DNA of 64,000 bases from NCBI GenBank assembly GCA_963750295.1, contig CAVVPY010000001.1, forward strand, positions 868,001 through 932,000, written 5' to 3'. Under the pieces are notes generated by a model that was not told the DNA's origin, made no database searches, and worked only from the letters and a program-made list of their open reading frames with translations. The DNA is from CAVVPY01 sp963750295 (GTDB lineage Bacteria; Actinomycetota; Actinomycetes; Mycobacteriales; Jatrophihabitantaceae). Numbering within the stretch: the first letter of the stretch is position 1; each line of letters starts with the position of its first letter. Shown here in pieces: positions 52,756 to 62,102 of the stretch. Made by a program: the position numbers and the translations under genes.

Positions 52756-53991
52756 TCAACGTGCAGCGAAATGTTCGAGGACCAGGGCCTGTGCCTCGCC
52801 CATGAAACAGCCGAGCAGGGCCCCGACGGTGATCAGGATCCATTCGTCCTGCTCGAAGGCAGGCCGGATCAGGGCCTCGAACTGCCGCTCGTCCAGTTGC
52901 TGCATCTTCTCCACCAGGAGGCCGCGGACGTCCATCGAATCGCGTGCGTAGGTCTCCAGGTGGGTCATGGTCTCCGGCAGTCGCTCCATGACCTTCGCGG
53001 CGATCGACTGTTTCATCTGCTGGTAGCGCGCAGTCCCGACACTGAGCACGACGAGCGGCTTCGCGATGCCGGTGCTGCGGTCCAGCGCGACCTGCACCTG
53101 ACGGGTGATCATCGCGAAGACGCGGTCGGACAGCGGCCCGTTCAGGATCGCCTCGATGACCTTGCGCGGCGTGATGATCTCCTCGGCGATGAGTGCTCCG
53201 TACTCGGCCGCGACCTCCTTGCGGCGGCGCAGGAACAGCCCCTGGAACTCCAGCCCGAACACGCGGATCGGACGCTTCGGATTGAAGATCATCTTCAGGG
53301 CGAGCCAGTCGGTGAACCAGCCGACCATCAGCCCGAAGGCAGGCATGATCAGCGGCTCGTGGAAGATCACCCACAGCATCATCTGCAGCAACCCGATCGT
53401 GCCGCCGAAGTAGATGCCCGAGCGGGCGATGAAGCGGAACTCCTTGTGCCCGGCCTGCTGGAAGACCCGATTGAGCAGCGCCTTGTCGGTCACCAGGTTG
53501 GTGATGACCATGTGTTTGAGGTCGAACACCGCTTCGACGTCGCGCTGGATGTCGGTCAGGACGGCTCGAACCATCTGCGGGGTTTCCGCCTGCGCGCGGG
53601 ACACGATCAGCTGGCGCGCGGGCTCGGGCAGGGCCTCCCACACGCCGGGCTGGTACTCGCGCATGACCTCGCGTGTGATGTCCGCCGTCGCTCGGCGCAG
53701 CGGTTCGTCGATCTCGCGGGCGACCAGTTCGGGATCCAGCCGCCGGATCACCTCGTCGGCCGTGATCAGGTCACGGGTCATCGTCTCGACGGCGACGCTC
53801 GCCATCCGCGCGGCTCGGCGCGGCACGATGCCCTGCCAGCCGAAGTACGGTCGCCAGCCGCGGTACTCGATCGGCGAGAACATCATCCGGATCGCGACCA
53901 GCTTGGTGACGTAGCCGATGATCGCGGCGACCACCGGAATGCTCAGATTGATGTACCAGTGCGCGACCAGGTCGTGCAGGATACCGGCCAT
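52756..53991 (-). CDS. DUF445 membrane protein
   Basis: A 411-residue protein of the DUF445 family: N-terminal helix YINLSIPVVAAIIGYVTKLV with AIRMMFSPIEYRGWRPYFGWQG after it, a long charged helical middle (ITADEVIRRLDPELVAREID), a second pair of helices around LMVGWFTDWLALKMIFNPKR, and a final ILITVGALLGCFMGEAQ. The repeated K-x-x-A-x-x-M-I/F-x-P motif at both membrane segments is typical. Function unknown. Confidence 0.85.
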   Translation of the reverse strand: MAGILHDLVAHWYINLSIPVVAAIIGYVTKLVAIRMMFSPIEYRGWRPYFGWQGIVPRRAARMASVAVETMTRDLITADEVIRRLDPELVAREIDEPLRRATADITREVMREYQPGVWEALPEPARQLIVSRAQAETPQMVRAVLTDIQRDVEAVFDLKHMVITNLVTDKALLNRVFQQAGHKEFRFIARSGIYFGGTIGLLQMMLWVIFHEPLIMPAFGLMVGWFTDWLALKMIFNPKRPIRVFGLEFQGLFLRRRKEVAAEYGALIAEEIITPRKVIEAILNGPLSDRVFAMITRQVQVALDRSTGIAKPLVVLSVGTARYQQMKQSIAAKVMERLPETMTHLETYARDSMDVRGLLVEKMQQLDERQFEALIRPAFEQDEWILITVGALLGCFMGEAQALVLEHFAAR

Positions 53992-53999
53992 CGCCGGGC

Positions 54000-54914
54000 T
54001 CAGGACGATGTCAGCGCGGGGCGGGACGGGTCGCTGGCGTCCCAGAACTCGCGTCCCAACGCCGACATGCGCACGGTCTTGCGCACCAGGGTGATCTTCA
54101 CCCGGCGGCTGTTCTCGACCGTCCGCCGAGCCGCACGCACCGTGTCGTCGGCGCCGAGGATCTCGTACTGCGTGCGCAGCGAGACGTCCTCACCACCGAA
54201 GTCGATCAGGCCGAAGCCGCGCAGCCGGGTGAGGTAGGTCGGGACGTTGTCCGGCGTCGTCACGCCCACCGCGCGGCCGATCGTCGAGGCGTTGGCCAGG
54301 GCGATGCGCTGCGGGTCGCGCCGGCGGACCCGGACGACCAGGTCGGCGGCCGCATGCGCCGAGCCGTCGGACAGCGCCGCGAGGATGCGTGCTTCGTCCG
54401 GGACGAGCTGGCTCATGATCGTCCCGAACAGGTACTCGCGACTGCTGCCGCGGGTGGCCTGCACCGAGCGCTCGAGCAATTCGCGCATGGCGTTGCGCAG
54501 CGGGGTCTGCGCGGGGTCGCCACCTCTGATCAGGTCGGCGGCGCGCTGCTCCTCGAAGCTCGGTGGCGGGCCGGGCCGCGGCCGCGGGCTCGGCCGCATC
54601 CCCTGCGGGGTGTCGAACACCCGGGCCGCAATCGCTCCGACCCGCTGCACCTCGCGCTCGACGGTCTCGCCGCCGGGCAGCTGCCGGGCCAACCGCCAAC
54701 CGGTGCGCGTCAGCAGCCGGCCGAGCCGGGCCGCGGTGACGACCGCGCTGCCCGCGGCCGCCACCAGCTCGCTGGGTTGCACCTGGTCGATCCGGACCAG
54801 CGACGCCGTCCGCTTGGGGGCCGGCGAGGTGATGTCGGCCGCCGGAGCGGATCGGCCCTGCGGGGTCGGTCGGGGACGGCGAGGCTGCAGCTCACCCGCG
54901 TCCTGCTCGGCCAT
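54000..54914 (-). CDS. Abi-alpha (DUF4393-like) family protein
   Basis: A 304-residue, mainly soluble protein: proline/arginine-rich N-terminus, then helices with LLERSVQATRGSSREYLFGT, MSQLVPDEARILAALSDGSA, and a C-terminal winged-helix-like module (PDNVPTYLTRLRGFGLIDF). Fits the Abi-alpha/DUF4393 group named after abortive-infection proteins. A defence role is not shown by this sequence; its chromosomal place among housekeeping genes argues for caution. Confidence 0.75.
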   Translation of the reverse strand: MAEQDAGELQPRRPRPTPQGRSAPAADITSPAPKRTASLVRIDQVQPSELVAAAGSAVVTAARLGRLLTRTGWRLARQLPGGETVEREVQRVGAIAARVFDTPQGMRPSPRPRPGPPPSFEEQRAADLIRGGDPAQTPLRNAMRELLERSVQATRGSSREYLFGTIMSQLVPDEARILAALSDGSAHAAADLVVRVRRRDPQRIALANASTIGRAVGVTTPDNVPTYLTRLRGFGLIDFGGEDVSLRTQYEILGADDTVRAARRTVENSRRVKITLVRKTVRMSALGREFWDASDPSRPALTSS

Positions 54915-54986
54915 GCGTCCCCTCGGTCATCGCGATCTCGTGTCGTCGAGTCTCGTAGAGGATAGGGGTCAGCAGGACGTGCGGGC

Positions 54987-56063
54987 TCAGCGCCCGAGGC
55001 CCGGCACGATCTCGTCGAGTTCGAACGTGACGGGGCGGTCCAGCTGCTCGTAGGTGCACGATTGCGGAGTTCGGTCCGGACGCCAGCGCGAGAACTGTGC
55101 GGTGTGCCGGAATCGCGGACCCTCCATGTGGTCGTAGCGCACCTCGACGACGAGTTCCGGGCGAAGCGGCACGAATGACAGATCCTTGCCGGCGTTCCAG
55201 CGCGACTGCTCGTTCTTGCGCGGCGTCCGCTCGCCTGCCTCGTGCGCCGCCCAGTTCCACGGGTGACCCTCGAACTCGGTCACCAGCGGCTGCAGTTCGG
55301 TGAACAGTTCGCGCCGCCGGGCCATCGGGAACGCGCCGATGACACCGACCGAGGCCAGCGTCCCGCTCTCGTCGTAGAGGCCGAGCAGCAGCGAGCCGAT
55401 CGCATCGGGGCCGGACTTGTGCACCCGGTAGCCGGCGACCACGCAGTCGGCGGTGCGCTCGTGCTTGATCTTGAACATCACCCGCTTGTCGGGCTGGTAG
55501 GTGCCGTGGAGCGGCTTGGCGACGACTCCGTCGAGGCCGGCCCCCTCGAACTCGGTGAACCAGGCCTGGGCGGTCTCCAGGTCGGTCGTCGCGGGCGTGA
55601 CATGGACCGGTGGGCGGGCGCCGGCGAGTGCGTGTTCAAGGCGGAGGCGGCGCTCGGCGAACGGCGTACGGGTCAGGTCCTCGTCGCCGAGGGCCAGCAC
55701 GTCGAAGGCGATGAAGGACGCCGGCGTCGTCTCGGCGAGCATCCGGACCCGCGAGTCGGCCGGATGGATGCGCTGCTGCAGCACCTCGAAATCGAGGCCG
55801 TGCTCGGTCGTCACCACGATCTCGCCGTCCAGGACGCAGCGTTCGGGCAACTCGGCGTGGAACGCCGCCACCAACTCCGGGAAGTAGCGGGTCATCGACC
55901 GTTCGTTGCGGCTGCCGATTTCGATGTCGTCACCGTCGCGGAACACGATCGAGCGGAACCCGTCCCACTTCGGTTCGTACGACGCGCCGGGCGGAATCGT
56001 CGGCACCGACTTCGCCAGCATCGGCGCGACGGGCGGCATCACGGGCAGGTGCATGGGGCTCAT
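54987..56063 (-). CDS. ligC: ATP-dependent DNA ligase (LigC-like)
   Basis: Seals nicks in DNA using ATP. 358 residues, the size of M. tuberculosis LigC. Motif I with lysine K32 in YEPKWDGFRSIVFRDGDD, then RNERSMTRYFPEL, LDGEIVV (IIIa region), FIAFDVLAL, EGAGLDGVVAKPL (IV) and MFKIKHERTADCVV (V). The C-terminal OB domain ends in DRPVTFELDEIVPG. Works in base-excision or non-homologous repair with Prim-PolC; its polymerase partner is encoded separately at 36840. No Ku gene in the window. Confidence 0.93.
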   Translation of the reverse strand: MSPMHLPVMPPVAPMLAKSVPTIPPGASYEPKWDGFRSIVFRDGDDIEIGSRNERSMTRYFPELVAAFHAELPERCVLDGEIVVTTEHGLDFEVLQQRIHPADSRVRMLAETTPASFIAFDVLALGDEDLTRTPFAERRLRLEHALAGARPPVHVTPATTDLETAQAWFTEFEGAGLDGVVAKPLHGTYQPDKRVMFKIKHERTADCVVAGYRVHKSGPDAIGSLLLGLYDESGTLASVGVIGAFPMARRRELFTELQPLVTEFEGHPWNWAAHEAGERTPRKNEQSRWNAGKDLSFVPLRPELVVEVRYDHMEGPRFRHTAQFSRWRPDRTPQSCTYEQLDRPVTFELDEIVPGLGR

Positions 56064-56072
56064 TGTGTCGGC

Positions 56073-56819
56073 TCACCGGGTCCGGTCGGTGCGCAGGCGC
56101 AGGAACAGCGCGCCGTCCTCTTCGAGCAGTCCGGCCAGCGTCAGCCGCCGCGGACCCACGGTCCACGGTTCGCCGCCGACGATCCGCGGCCCGCCCGGCC
56201 CGACGAGCAATGGGCTCAGGCTCAGGCACAGCTCGTCCACCTCGTCCGCGGCAGCCGCCTGGGCGAAGACAGTCGGGCCGCCCTCAGCGAGTACGCGGGT
56301 CAGGCCGCGGTCGGCCAGTTCCCGCCGCAGCCGGCCGAAGTCGACCTCGTCCGCACCGCACACGACGACGTCGGCAACCTCACCGAGCCGAGCCCGGGAG
56401 CGCCGGTCGGAGGCGGCGCAGGTGACCACGATCGTTCGTGCATCCGGCGCGGCATCGACGAGCAGCGCGGCTTCCGGGTCGAGTCTCAGCGAGCGGCTGA
56501 CAACCGCGATCGGCAGCTGGCGAGGCAGGCCGTGCGTCGCGCGCCGTGCCTGCCGGTCGGCGTCGGGATGCGCGGGTCGGTAGCCCTCGTCACGCGCGGT
56601 GCCCGCACCGACGAGAACCACGTCGGCCAGGTCGCGCAGCGCGGCGAACACCCGGTTGTCGCCGGCGGTCTGCAACCCACCGGACAGTCCCTGCGTGGTG
56701 GCCGCGCCGTCGAGACTGCTCACGAAGCTCATCCGCACGCCGCCGGTGTCGACCCAGTCCCGGGCGTAATGCTCGTGGACGTCGACATCGTCGACCTGGT
56801 CCGGCACGAGGGCGCGCAT
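56073..56819 (-). CDS. Pyrimidine reductase family protein (RibD C-terminal-like)
   Basis: A 248-residue NADPH-dependent reductase: VRMSFVSSLDGAATTQGLSG, DVVLVGAGTARDEGYRPAHP, LAEGGPTVFAQAAAADEVDE and LSPLLVGPGGPRIVGGEP. Corresponds in position to Rv2671, a RibD-like reductase with dihydrofolate reductase activity that can confer p-aminosalicylate resistance when overexpressed. Physiological substrate unknown. Follows the ligase gene. Confidence 0.88.
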   Translation of the reverse strand: MRALVPDQVDDVDVHEHYARDWVDTGGVRMSFVSSLDGAATTQGLSGGLQTAGDNRVFAALRDLADVVLVGAGTARDEGYRPAHPDADRQARRATHGLPRQLPIAVVSRSLRLDPEAALLVDAAPDARTIVVTCAASDRRSRARLGEVADVVVCGADEVDFGRLRRELADRGLTRVLAEGGPTVFAQAAAADEVDELCLSLSPLLVGPGGPRIVGGEPWTVGPRRLTLAGLLEEDGALFLRLRTDRTR

Positions 56820-56909
56820 GTGCCTATCCCAGCAGATCCATCCGCCGACCCATCCCGCCAACCCATCCCGCGTCGTCGGCCGGCCCCGGTGAACTGCCAT
56901 GATCGGATC

Positions 56910-57620
56910 GTGGGCACCCACCGGAAGTCGAGAATCCCCGTGCCGGCTTCGGTCGAACGGGCGCTCGACTCGGGGCTGGACAAGGCCTTGTCGATCCAGC
57001 GACCGGTCGTGCTCGCCTACCTCGACCGGGTGCGCACCAAACGCCCGGACGCCACCGGCGCCGAACTGGTCGAACTGCTCGAGCGCCGCTACCGCGCTGC
57101 GGTCGTCGGGCTCGGTGCGGCGTCCGGGGGAGCCGCCGCGATGCCCGGCGTCGGCACGGCCGCCTCGATCGCCACCGGTGCCGCCGAGATCACCGGCTTC
57201 GTGTCGGCAACGGCGATGTACGTGCTGGCGCTGGCCGAGGTGCACGGCGTAACGGTCAGCGATCCCGACGTCCGGCGAGCGCTCGTACTGACGACGCTGG
57301 TCGGCGAAACCGGCGTTGCGGCGGCGGAGGAGGGCATCGGCAAGCACTGGGCGACGGTGCTCGGCCGGCGTGGGTCCGACGAGAGCCTGGGCGGGCTCAA
57401 CACCCGCCTCGGTCGGTTGCTGATCACCCGTTTCGGTGCGCGTCAGGGTGCGTTGCTGATGGGACGGGCCATCCCGCTGGGAATCGGCGCCGGCGTGGGT
57501 GCAGTTGGCAACGCTGCGCTCGCCCGCGCCGCGATCTCAGCGGCGCGGCGCACTTTCGGGCCGCCGCCTGATCGCGTCCCGCGGCGCATCGTCGATGTAG
57601 ATCCGTCCAGCGTCGGGTGA
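56910..57620 (+). CDS. Conserved protein, possibly EcsC-like
   Basis: A 236-residue protein from GTG 56910 (VGTHRKSRIPVPASVERAL). A glycine/alanine-rich core (GLGAASGGAAAMPGVGTAAS, GAAEITGFVSATAMYVLALA) and LMGRAIPLGIGAGVGAVGNA recall EcsC-family membrane-associated proteins, but I am not sure. Two or three hydrophobic segments are possible. Divergent from the RibD-like gene. Confidence 0.6.
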   Translation: MGTHRKSRIPVPASVERALDSGLDKALSIQRPVVLAYLDRVRTKRPDATGAELVELLERRYRAAVVGLGAASGGAAAMPGVGTAASIATGAAEITGFVSATAMYVLALAEVHGVTVSDPDVRRALVLTTLVGETGVAAAEEGIGKHWATVLGRRGSDESLGGLNTRLGRLLITRFGARQGALLMGRAIPLGIGAGVGAVGNAALARAAISAARRTFGPPPDRVPRRIVDVDPSSVG

Positions 57621-57673
57621 GCGTCGACGCGCCTCGCGTGTGCGGGCGGACGACACGGGGTAAAAAGGGCGCT

Positions 57674-57901
57674 ATGGATTCTGGCGCGGCAGGTGCTGAG
57701 ACCCCGATCTTCGTCGTCATCCTCACCGATGCGAACGTGCCCACCCCTCGGGCGGTCGGACCGTTCAGCGACTTCGATGTGGCACAGGCCTTCGCGCAGA
57801 CGCTCGTGCAGCGCTGGCACCACGAGAACCGCGAGGAGCCGAACGCCACCGTGGTGCGGGTCGAGGCCGACTACCCCGGAATCGTCGTCGGTGAGCTCTG
57901 A
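57674..57901 (+). CDS. Small conserved protein of unknown function
   Basis: A 75-residue acidic, soluble protein: TPIFVVILTDANVPTPRAVG, PFSDFDVAQAFAQTLVQRWH and NATVVRVEADYPGIVVGEL, an alpha/beta ferredoxin-like arrangement. No family recognised. ATG 57674 lies 12 bases after a TAAAAAG stretch. Just upstream of the permease gene and likely co-transcribed. Confidence 0.6.
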   Translation: MDSGAAGAETPIFVVILTDANVPTPRAVGPFSDFDVAQAFAQTLVQRWHHENREEPNATVVRVEADYPGIVVGEL

Positions 57902-57905
57902 TCGC

Positions 57906-59177
57906 ATGGTGAAACCCGTCGAGCGCAGCGCCGGCCCCGATCCCGTCGACGTGGTCCGCAGCGACCTCGACGACTCCGCGCACCAGGCGGCGCGCAGGGC
58001 CGTCGACAAGGTGCGACCGGACCTGTCGCACGAGGCCGCCGACGGCGTTGCCCATGACGCGGTGACCGAGACGGCGCTCGAGGGTTCGCTCTACGGGCCG
58101 ACGCCGGCCGCCGATTCGGATCAGCCGTTCGGGACGCCCGGTGCACCGATCTCACGCCAATCGGCGATCTACCGCGGGTTCTGGATCACGATCGGCGCCG
58201 GCCTGGCTGTGGTCGTCGCCCTCGCCGTGCGCGAAGCGGCGACCGTACTCGAGCTCATCCTGGTGTCGGTGTTCCTCGCCGTGGGCCTGAACCCGCTCGT
58301 CGAGATGCTCATCCGCCGCCGGGTGAAGCGTGGCTGGGCAGTGCTCATCGTCGCGGTGCTGATGCTCGGCGTGATTACGTTGGTCATCAGCGTGTTCGTC
58401 AGCGCCCTGCGCAATCAGATCACCACCTTCATCGACGACGCGCCGCGCCTGATCGGCGATCTGCGCCGGCACAAGGCGATCGCGCACCTCGACGACAAGT
58501 ACCACGTCCTCAGCGACCTGCAGACGAAGCTGGCCGATCCCGAACTCGCGCAGAAGACGTTCGGCGGGATCTTCAACGCCGGGCTGGGCGTGCTGAGCGC
58601 GCTGGCCTCGACGGTGATCGTCATCGTGATGACGCTCTACTTCCTGTCCGCGCTACCACAGCTCAAGACGGCGATGTTCTCCCTCGCCCCGAAGACGCGC
58701 CGTGAGCGGGTCACCCAATTGGGCGACGAGATCCTGCGCCGGGTCGGGCGGTACGTGATCGGCGCGTTCCTCGTGGCCCTGATGGCCGGCACGGTCACCG
58801 TCCTGTTCCTGGTCAGCGTCGGCCTGGGGCAGTACGCACTCCCGCTGGCCTTGGTGGTTGCGCTGCTCGATCTCGTCCCGCTCGTGGGGTCGATCACCGG
58901 CGCGGCGATCGTCTGCGTCGTGTGCCTGGCCAATTCGCTTCCGGTCGGGATCGCGGCGCTGATCTTCTATCTGATCTACGAGACGCTCGAGGGGTACGTC
59001 ATCTACCCGCGCGTCATGCGCTCGTCGGTGGACGTTCCCGAATACGTGACGATCGTCGCGGTGCTGCTCGGTGGCGCGGTGGGCGGTGTCCTCGGGGCGT
59101 TGCTCGGGCTGCCGCTCGCAGCCGCGATCCTGCTGCTCACGCGCGAGGTCTGGGTCAAACGACAGGACCGGAGCTGA
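57906..59177 (+). CDS. AI-2E family transporter (TqsA/PerM-like)
   Basis: Polytopic membrane protein, 423 residues, of the AI-2E transporter superfamily. After a soluble acidic N-terminus of about 75 residues are eight or so helices: GFWITIGAGLAVVVALAV, LELILVSVFLAVGLNPLVEM, VLIVAVLMLGVITLVISVFV, ALASTVIVIVMTLYFLSALP, FLVALMAGTVTVLFLVSVGL and YVTIVAVLLGGAVGGVLGAL. The ALVVALLDLVPLVGSI motif is family-typical. Substrate unknown; most members are not AI-2 transporters. Confidence 0.9.
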   Translation: MVKPVERSAGPDPVDVVRSDLDDSAHQAARRAVDKVRPDLSHEAADGVAHDAVTETALEGSLYGPTPAADSDQPFGTPGAPISRQSAIYRGFWITIGAGLAVVVALAVREAATVLELILVSVFLAVGLNPLVEMLIRRRVKRGWAVLIVAVLMLGVITLVISVFVSALRNQITTFIDDAPRLIGDLRRHKAIAHLDDKYHVLSDLQTKLADPELAQKTFGGIFNAGLGVLSALASTVIVIVMTLYFLSALPQLKTAMFSLAPKTRRERVTQLGDEILRRVGRYVIGAFLVALMAGTVTVLFLVSVGLGQYALPLALVVALLDLVPLVGSITGAAIVCVVCLANSLPVGIAALIFYLIYETLEGYVIYPRVMRSSVDVPEYVTIVAVLLGGAVGGVLGALLGLPLAAAILLLTREVWVKRQDRS

Positions 59178-59184
59178 CCGGGCG

Positions 59185-60027
59185 TCAGTGCGTTGCGCGG
59201 TAGTACAGGACGCCGAGCGCCAGGGCGTTGAACAGCATGTGCACGATGATGGCGGCGAACAGCCGTCCGCTCCACCAGACCAGCATGCAGTTGCTCACCC
59301 CGAGCGTGAACGTGACGGCGCCGAGAACCGCGGCACCCGCGAGGGTGTCGACCTCGTAGAGGTGAAAACCCGCGAACAGCGCGGACGATGCCAGTGCCGC
59401 GACCCAGAATCCACTGCGCCGCATGAAGGTTCGCAGCAGCAGCCCGCGGAACACCGTCTCTTCGATCACCGGCGCGAGACCGACCACGACCACCGCGAGC
59501 AGGACGTAGACGGCAACCCGGTCGGTGTCCACGTGAAGGTTCTGCGACTGGTCGAGCGCCTGCTTCCCGTGCACCATGAGCGCGATCAGCCCGACCAGCA
59601 GGCGAGCGACGAACACCATGCCGATCCCGGCCGCGATCCACGCCAGATCGATCCAGGCCGGCCGACGCAGCCCGAACGTCGTACCCCAGCCGCCGTAGCG
59701 CGCCGCGATCGGGCGGCCGGCAACGTAGACGGTGTATCCCAGCGCGGCGTACAACCCGATGGTCAACGTCGCCGACACCGCGAACTGCGCCACGAAGGTG
59801 TCCGGGCGGACGAGGTGACCGACCACGTTGCCGACGACGACGAGCACGGTGAGCGCGAGGCAGGGGAGTGCCGCCGGGCGCCAACCCCACGGTCTCGGGT
59901 CGCGCTCGCGCAGCGCGTCCAGTTCGCGCGTCAGCGGCAGCCGGTCGTCCCGCTGCGGGTACCACGGCGGCGGGTAGCCGTAGCCGGCTCCGTAGCCGGG
60001 GTAGCTCGGCGGGGGGACCTCGGCCAT
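59185..60027 (-). CDS. CPBP-family intramembrane metalloprotease
   Basis: A 280-residue membrane protein with a Tyr/Pro-rich N-terminus (PSYPGYGAGYGYPPPWYP) and about eight helices. Motif 1 EETVFRGLLL (E-E-x-x-x-R), motif 2 FAGFHLYEVD and motif 3 HMLFNALALG give the catalytic Glu/His set of the CPBP (Abi) family. Substrates unknown; family includes Rce1 relatives and bacteriocin self-immunity proteins. Start ATG 60027. Confidence 0.88.
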   Translation of the reverse strand: MAEVPPPSYPGYGAGYGYPPPWYPQRDDRLPLTRELDALRERDPRPWGWRPAALPCLALTVLVVVGNVVGHLVRPDTFVAQFAVSATLTIGLYAALGYTVYVAGRPIAARYGGWGTTFGLRRPAWIDLAWIAAGIGMVFVARLLVGLIALMVHGKQALDQSQNLHVDTDRVAVYVLLAVVVVGLAPVIEETVFRGLLLRTFMRRSGFWVAALASSALFAGFHLYEVDTLAGAAVLGAVTFTLGVSNCMLVWWSGRLFAAIIVHMLFNALALGVLYYRATH

Positions 60028-60037
60028 TTCGCCGGGA

Positions 60038-61750
60038 CTACCGGTCGACGCGCACGATAGCCGCGCTGCGCGGACCGATCTCGAGACCGGCGGGGCCGAC
60101 CTCGGCGCTGCCGGTGGCGAGCACGACCTGTCCGTGTGGCAGGTCGATCGTCCGCGCCGCACCGGCGAGGTTGGCCACCACCCGGAACCGGCCGCGGTGC
60201 ACCACCAGCCAGCGCCCGTCCTCGTCGTAGTCGACATCGATCCGGGTCAGGTCGCCGTCGGCGAGATCGGGCTCGGCAGCACGCAGCGCGATCAGCCGCC
60301 GGTACAGGTCGAGCACGGCTGCGTGATCCGGAGCCTCCAACTCGCTCCAGTCCAGGATCGCGGACCGGTACGCCTCCGGATCCTGCGGGTCGATCATCTG
60401 CGTGACGTCCCAGCCGTGGCCGGCGAACTCCTCGACGCGGCCCTTCCCGGTCGCCTTACCGAGTTCGGGCTCGGGGTGCGAGGTGAAGAACGGCCACCGG
60501 GTCGAGGCGGCCCACTCCTCGCCCATCCACAGCATCGGCGTGAACGGGCCGGTGAGCAGCAATACCGCCCCGATGCGGACCACGCCCGGATCGGTCAGTT
60601 CCGGCAGCCGATCACCGACGGCGCGGTTGCCGACCTGGTCGTGATTCTGCAAACAGACGACGAAGCGCCATCCGGGCGTGCGATCACGGTCGATCGGCCG
60701 GCCATGCACCTTCTCGCGGAACGTCGAGTACGTCCCGTCGTGCAGGAAGGCACGAGTCAGCACCTTCGCCAGCACCTCGAGCGAGCCGAAGTCGCAGTAG
60801 TAGCCCTGGGTCTCGCCGGTGAGTGCCGAGTGCAGGGCGTGGTGCACGTCGTCGTCCCACTGCGCGTCCAGCCCGTAGCCGGCCGGCGGCGCATCGATCA
60901 TCACCGGGTCGTTGAGGTCGGACTCGGCGATGAGGGTGAGTGGCCGACCGACGATGTCTTCGAGCGCGCGGACGCGCTCGGCGAGTTCGGCGAGCAGATG
61001 CTTCGGTGAGCTGTCCTCCAGGGCGTGGACGGCGTCGAGACGCAGCGCGTCCACGTGGTAGTCGCGCAGCCACATCAAGGCGTTCTCGATGATGAACGCG
61101 CGGACGGCCGGCTCCTCGACGTTCACGAGATCGCCCCACGTGTTGCGTCCGGTCTTCAGATACGGACCGAAACGCGGCAGGTAGTTCCCGGACGGGCCGA
61201 GGTGGTTGTAGACGACGTCGAGCACGACGGCGAGTCCGCGCGCGTGGGCAGCGTCGACGAATCGCTTGAACCCGTCCGGGCCACCGAGCGGTTCGTGCAC
61301 CGCGTACCAGTCCACGCCGTCGTAACCCCAGTTCCAGACGCCGTTGACGGCGTTGATCGGCAGCACCTCGACATGTGTCACCCCGAGGTCGACCAGGTGG
61401 TCGAGCCGCTCGATCGCCGAGTCGAACGTGGCGCCGCGGGTGAAGGTGGCGACGTGCAACTCGTAGATGATCGCGCCGGGCAGGTCGCGTCCCTGCCAGG
61501 CGGCGTCGGTCCAGGTGAACGCGGTCTGGTCGTACACCCGGCTCGGGCCATGCACCCCCTCGGGCTGCCAGCGCGACGCCGGGTCCGGGACCGGCTCGTC
61601 ATCGTCGAGCAGGAACGAGTAGTCGGTGCCGGGCGCGAGTTCCGGCCCGGACCACCACCCGTCACCGTCGGCGGTCATCGGTAGGGCCGCGGCATCGGCG
61701 AGGAGGCGGACGGACGAGGGCAACGGGGCCCAGACACGGATCGGACTCAC
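60038..61750 (-). CDS. treZ: Malto-oligosyltrehalose trehalohydrolase
   Basis: GH13 enzyme that releases trehalose from maltooligosyl-trehalose made by TreY. 570 residues from GTG 61750, preceded by GAAGGGTGA. N-terminal E-set domain (FLLDDDEPVPDPASRWQPEG), then the barrel: VDLGVTHVEVLPINAVNGVW, RGLAVVLDVVYNHLGPSGNY, DYHVDALRLDAVHALEDSSP, LIAESDLNDP and NHDQVGNRAVGDRL, which contain the catalytic acids. The usual partners treX and treY are not adjacent, so they must lie elsewhere. Confidence 0.93.
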   Translation of the reverse strand: MSPIRVWAPLPSSVRLLADAAALPMTADGDGWWSGPELAPGTDYSFLLDDDEPVPDPASRWQPEGVHGPSRVYDQTAFTWTDAAWQGRDLPGAIIYELHVATFTRGATFDSAIERLDHLVDLGVTHVEVLPINAVNGVWNWGYDGVDWYAVHEPLGGPDGFKRFVDAAHARGLAVVLDVVYNHLGPSGNYLPRFGPYLKTGRNTWGDLVNVEEPAVRAFIIENALMWLRDYHVDALRLDAVHALEDSSPKHLLAELAERVRALEDIVGRPLTLIAESDLNDPVMIDAPPAGYGLDAQWDDDVHHALHSALTGETQGYYCDFGSLEVLAKVLTRAFLHDGTYSTFREKVHGRPIDRDRTPGWRFVVCLQNHDQVGNRAVGDRLPELTDPGVVRIGAVLLLTGPFTPMLWMGEEWAASTRWPFFTSHPEPELGKATGKGRVEEFAGHGWDVTQMIDPQDPEAYRSAILDWSELEAPDHAAVLDLYRRLIALRAAEPDLADGDLTRIDVDYDEDGRWLVVHRGRFRVVANLAGAARTIDLPHGQVVLATGSAEVGPAGLEIGPRSAAIVRVDR

Positions 61751-61910
61751 CCGTTCACCCTTCCCGAACGTCGCCGCAGTTGTGCATCCGGGTGGCCGAT
61801 CGGCCTGTGCCGTTGGTGACCTAGGACCCTGTCGGGCTGCGTCCGCGGACGATCCACTAGTTCGTGTGGGACGGGAGCCCACCACCCGCCTGCCCCAACT
61901 GGAGGTCCTC

Positions 61911-62102
61911 ATGGGATCGCAGCTTCTCGCGAGTGCGCGCTATCTCGACTGGGGTGTCATCCAGATCTCGCTGACGAACTTCCTGATCATTTTCGGGATG
62001 GTCGTGCTGTTCGTGGTTGCGTTGCTGGCACCCTTCCCCGGCGGACGGGACGAGCCGCCGCGTGACTACGACGACGCGGAGCGGTCTGATGTCACGCGGT
62101 GA
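61911..62102 (+). CDS. Small membrane protein of the cytochrome b6-like module
   Basis: A 63-residue protein: MGSQLLASARYLDWGVIQIS, one helix (FLIIFGMVVLFVVALLAPFP) and an acidic tail. The ribosome-binding site GGAGG lies seven bases before ATG 61911. Its 3' end overlaps the cytochrome b6-like gene by 14 bases, so it probably is a subunit or assembly factor of that complex. Too small to classify. Confidence 0.75.
   Translation: MGSQLLASARYLDWGVIQISLTNFLIIFGMVVLFVVALLAPFPGGRDEPPRDYDDAERSDVTR

Noticed and set aside
54000..60027. Phage-defence island based on the Abi-alpha and CPBP (Abi) proteins
   Set aside because: The Abi labels come from family names only; both genes sit among housekeeping genes conserved in mycobacteria, with no toxin, nuclease or restriction genes.
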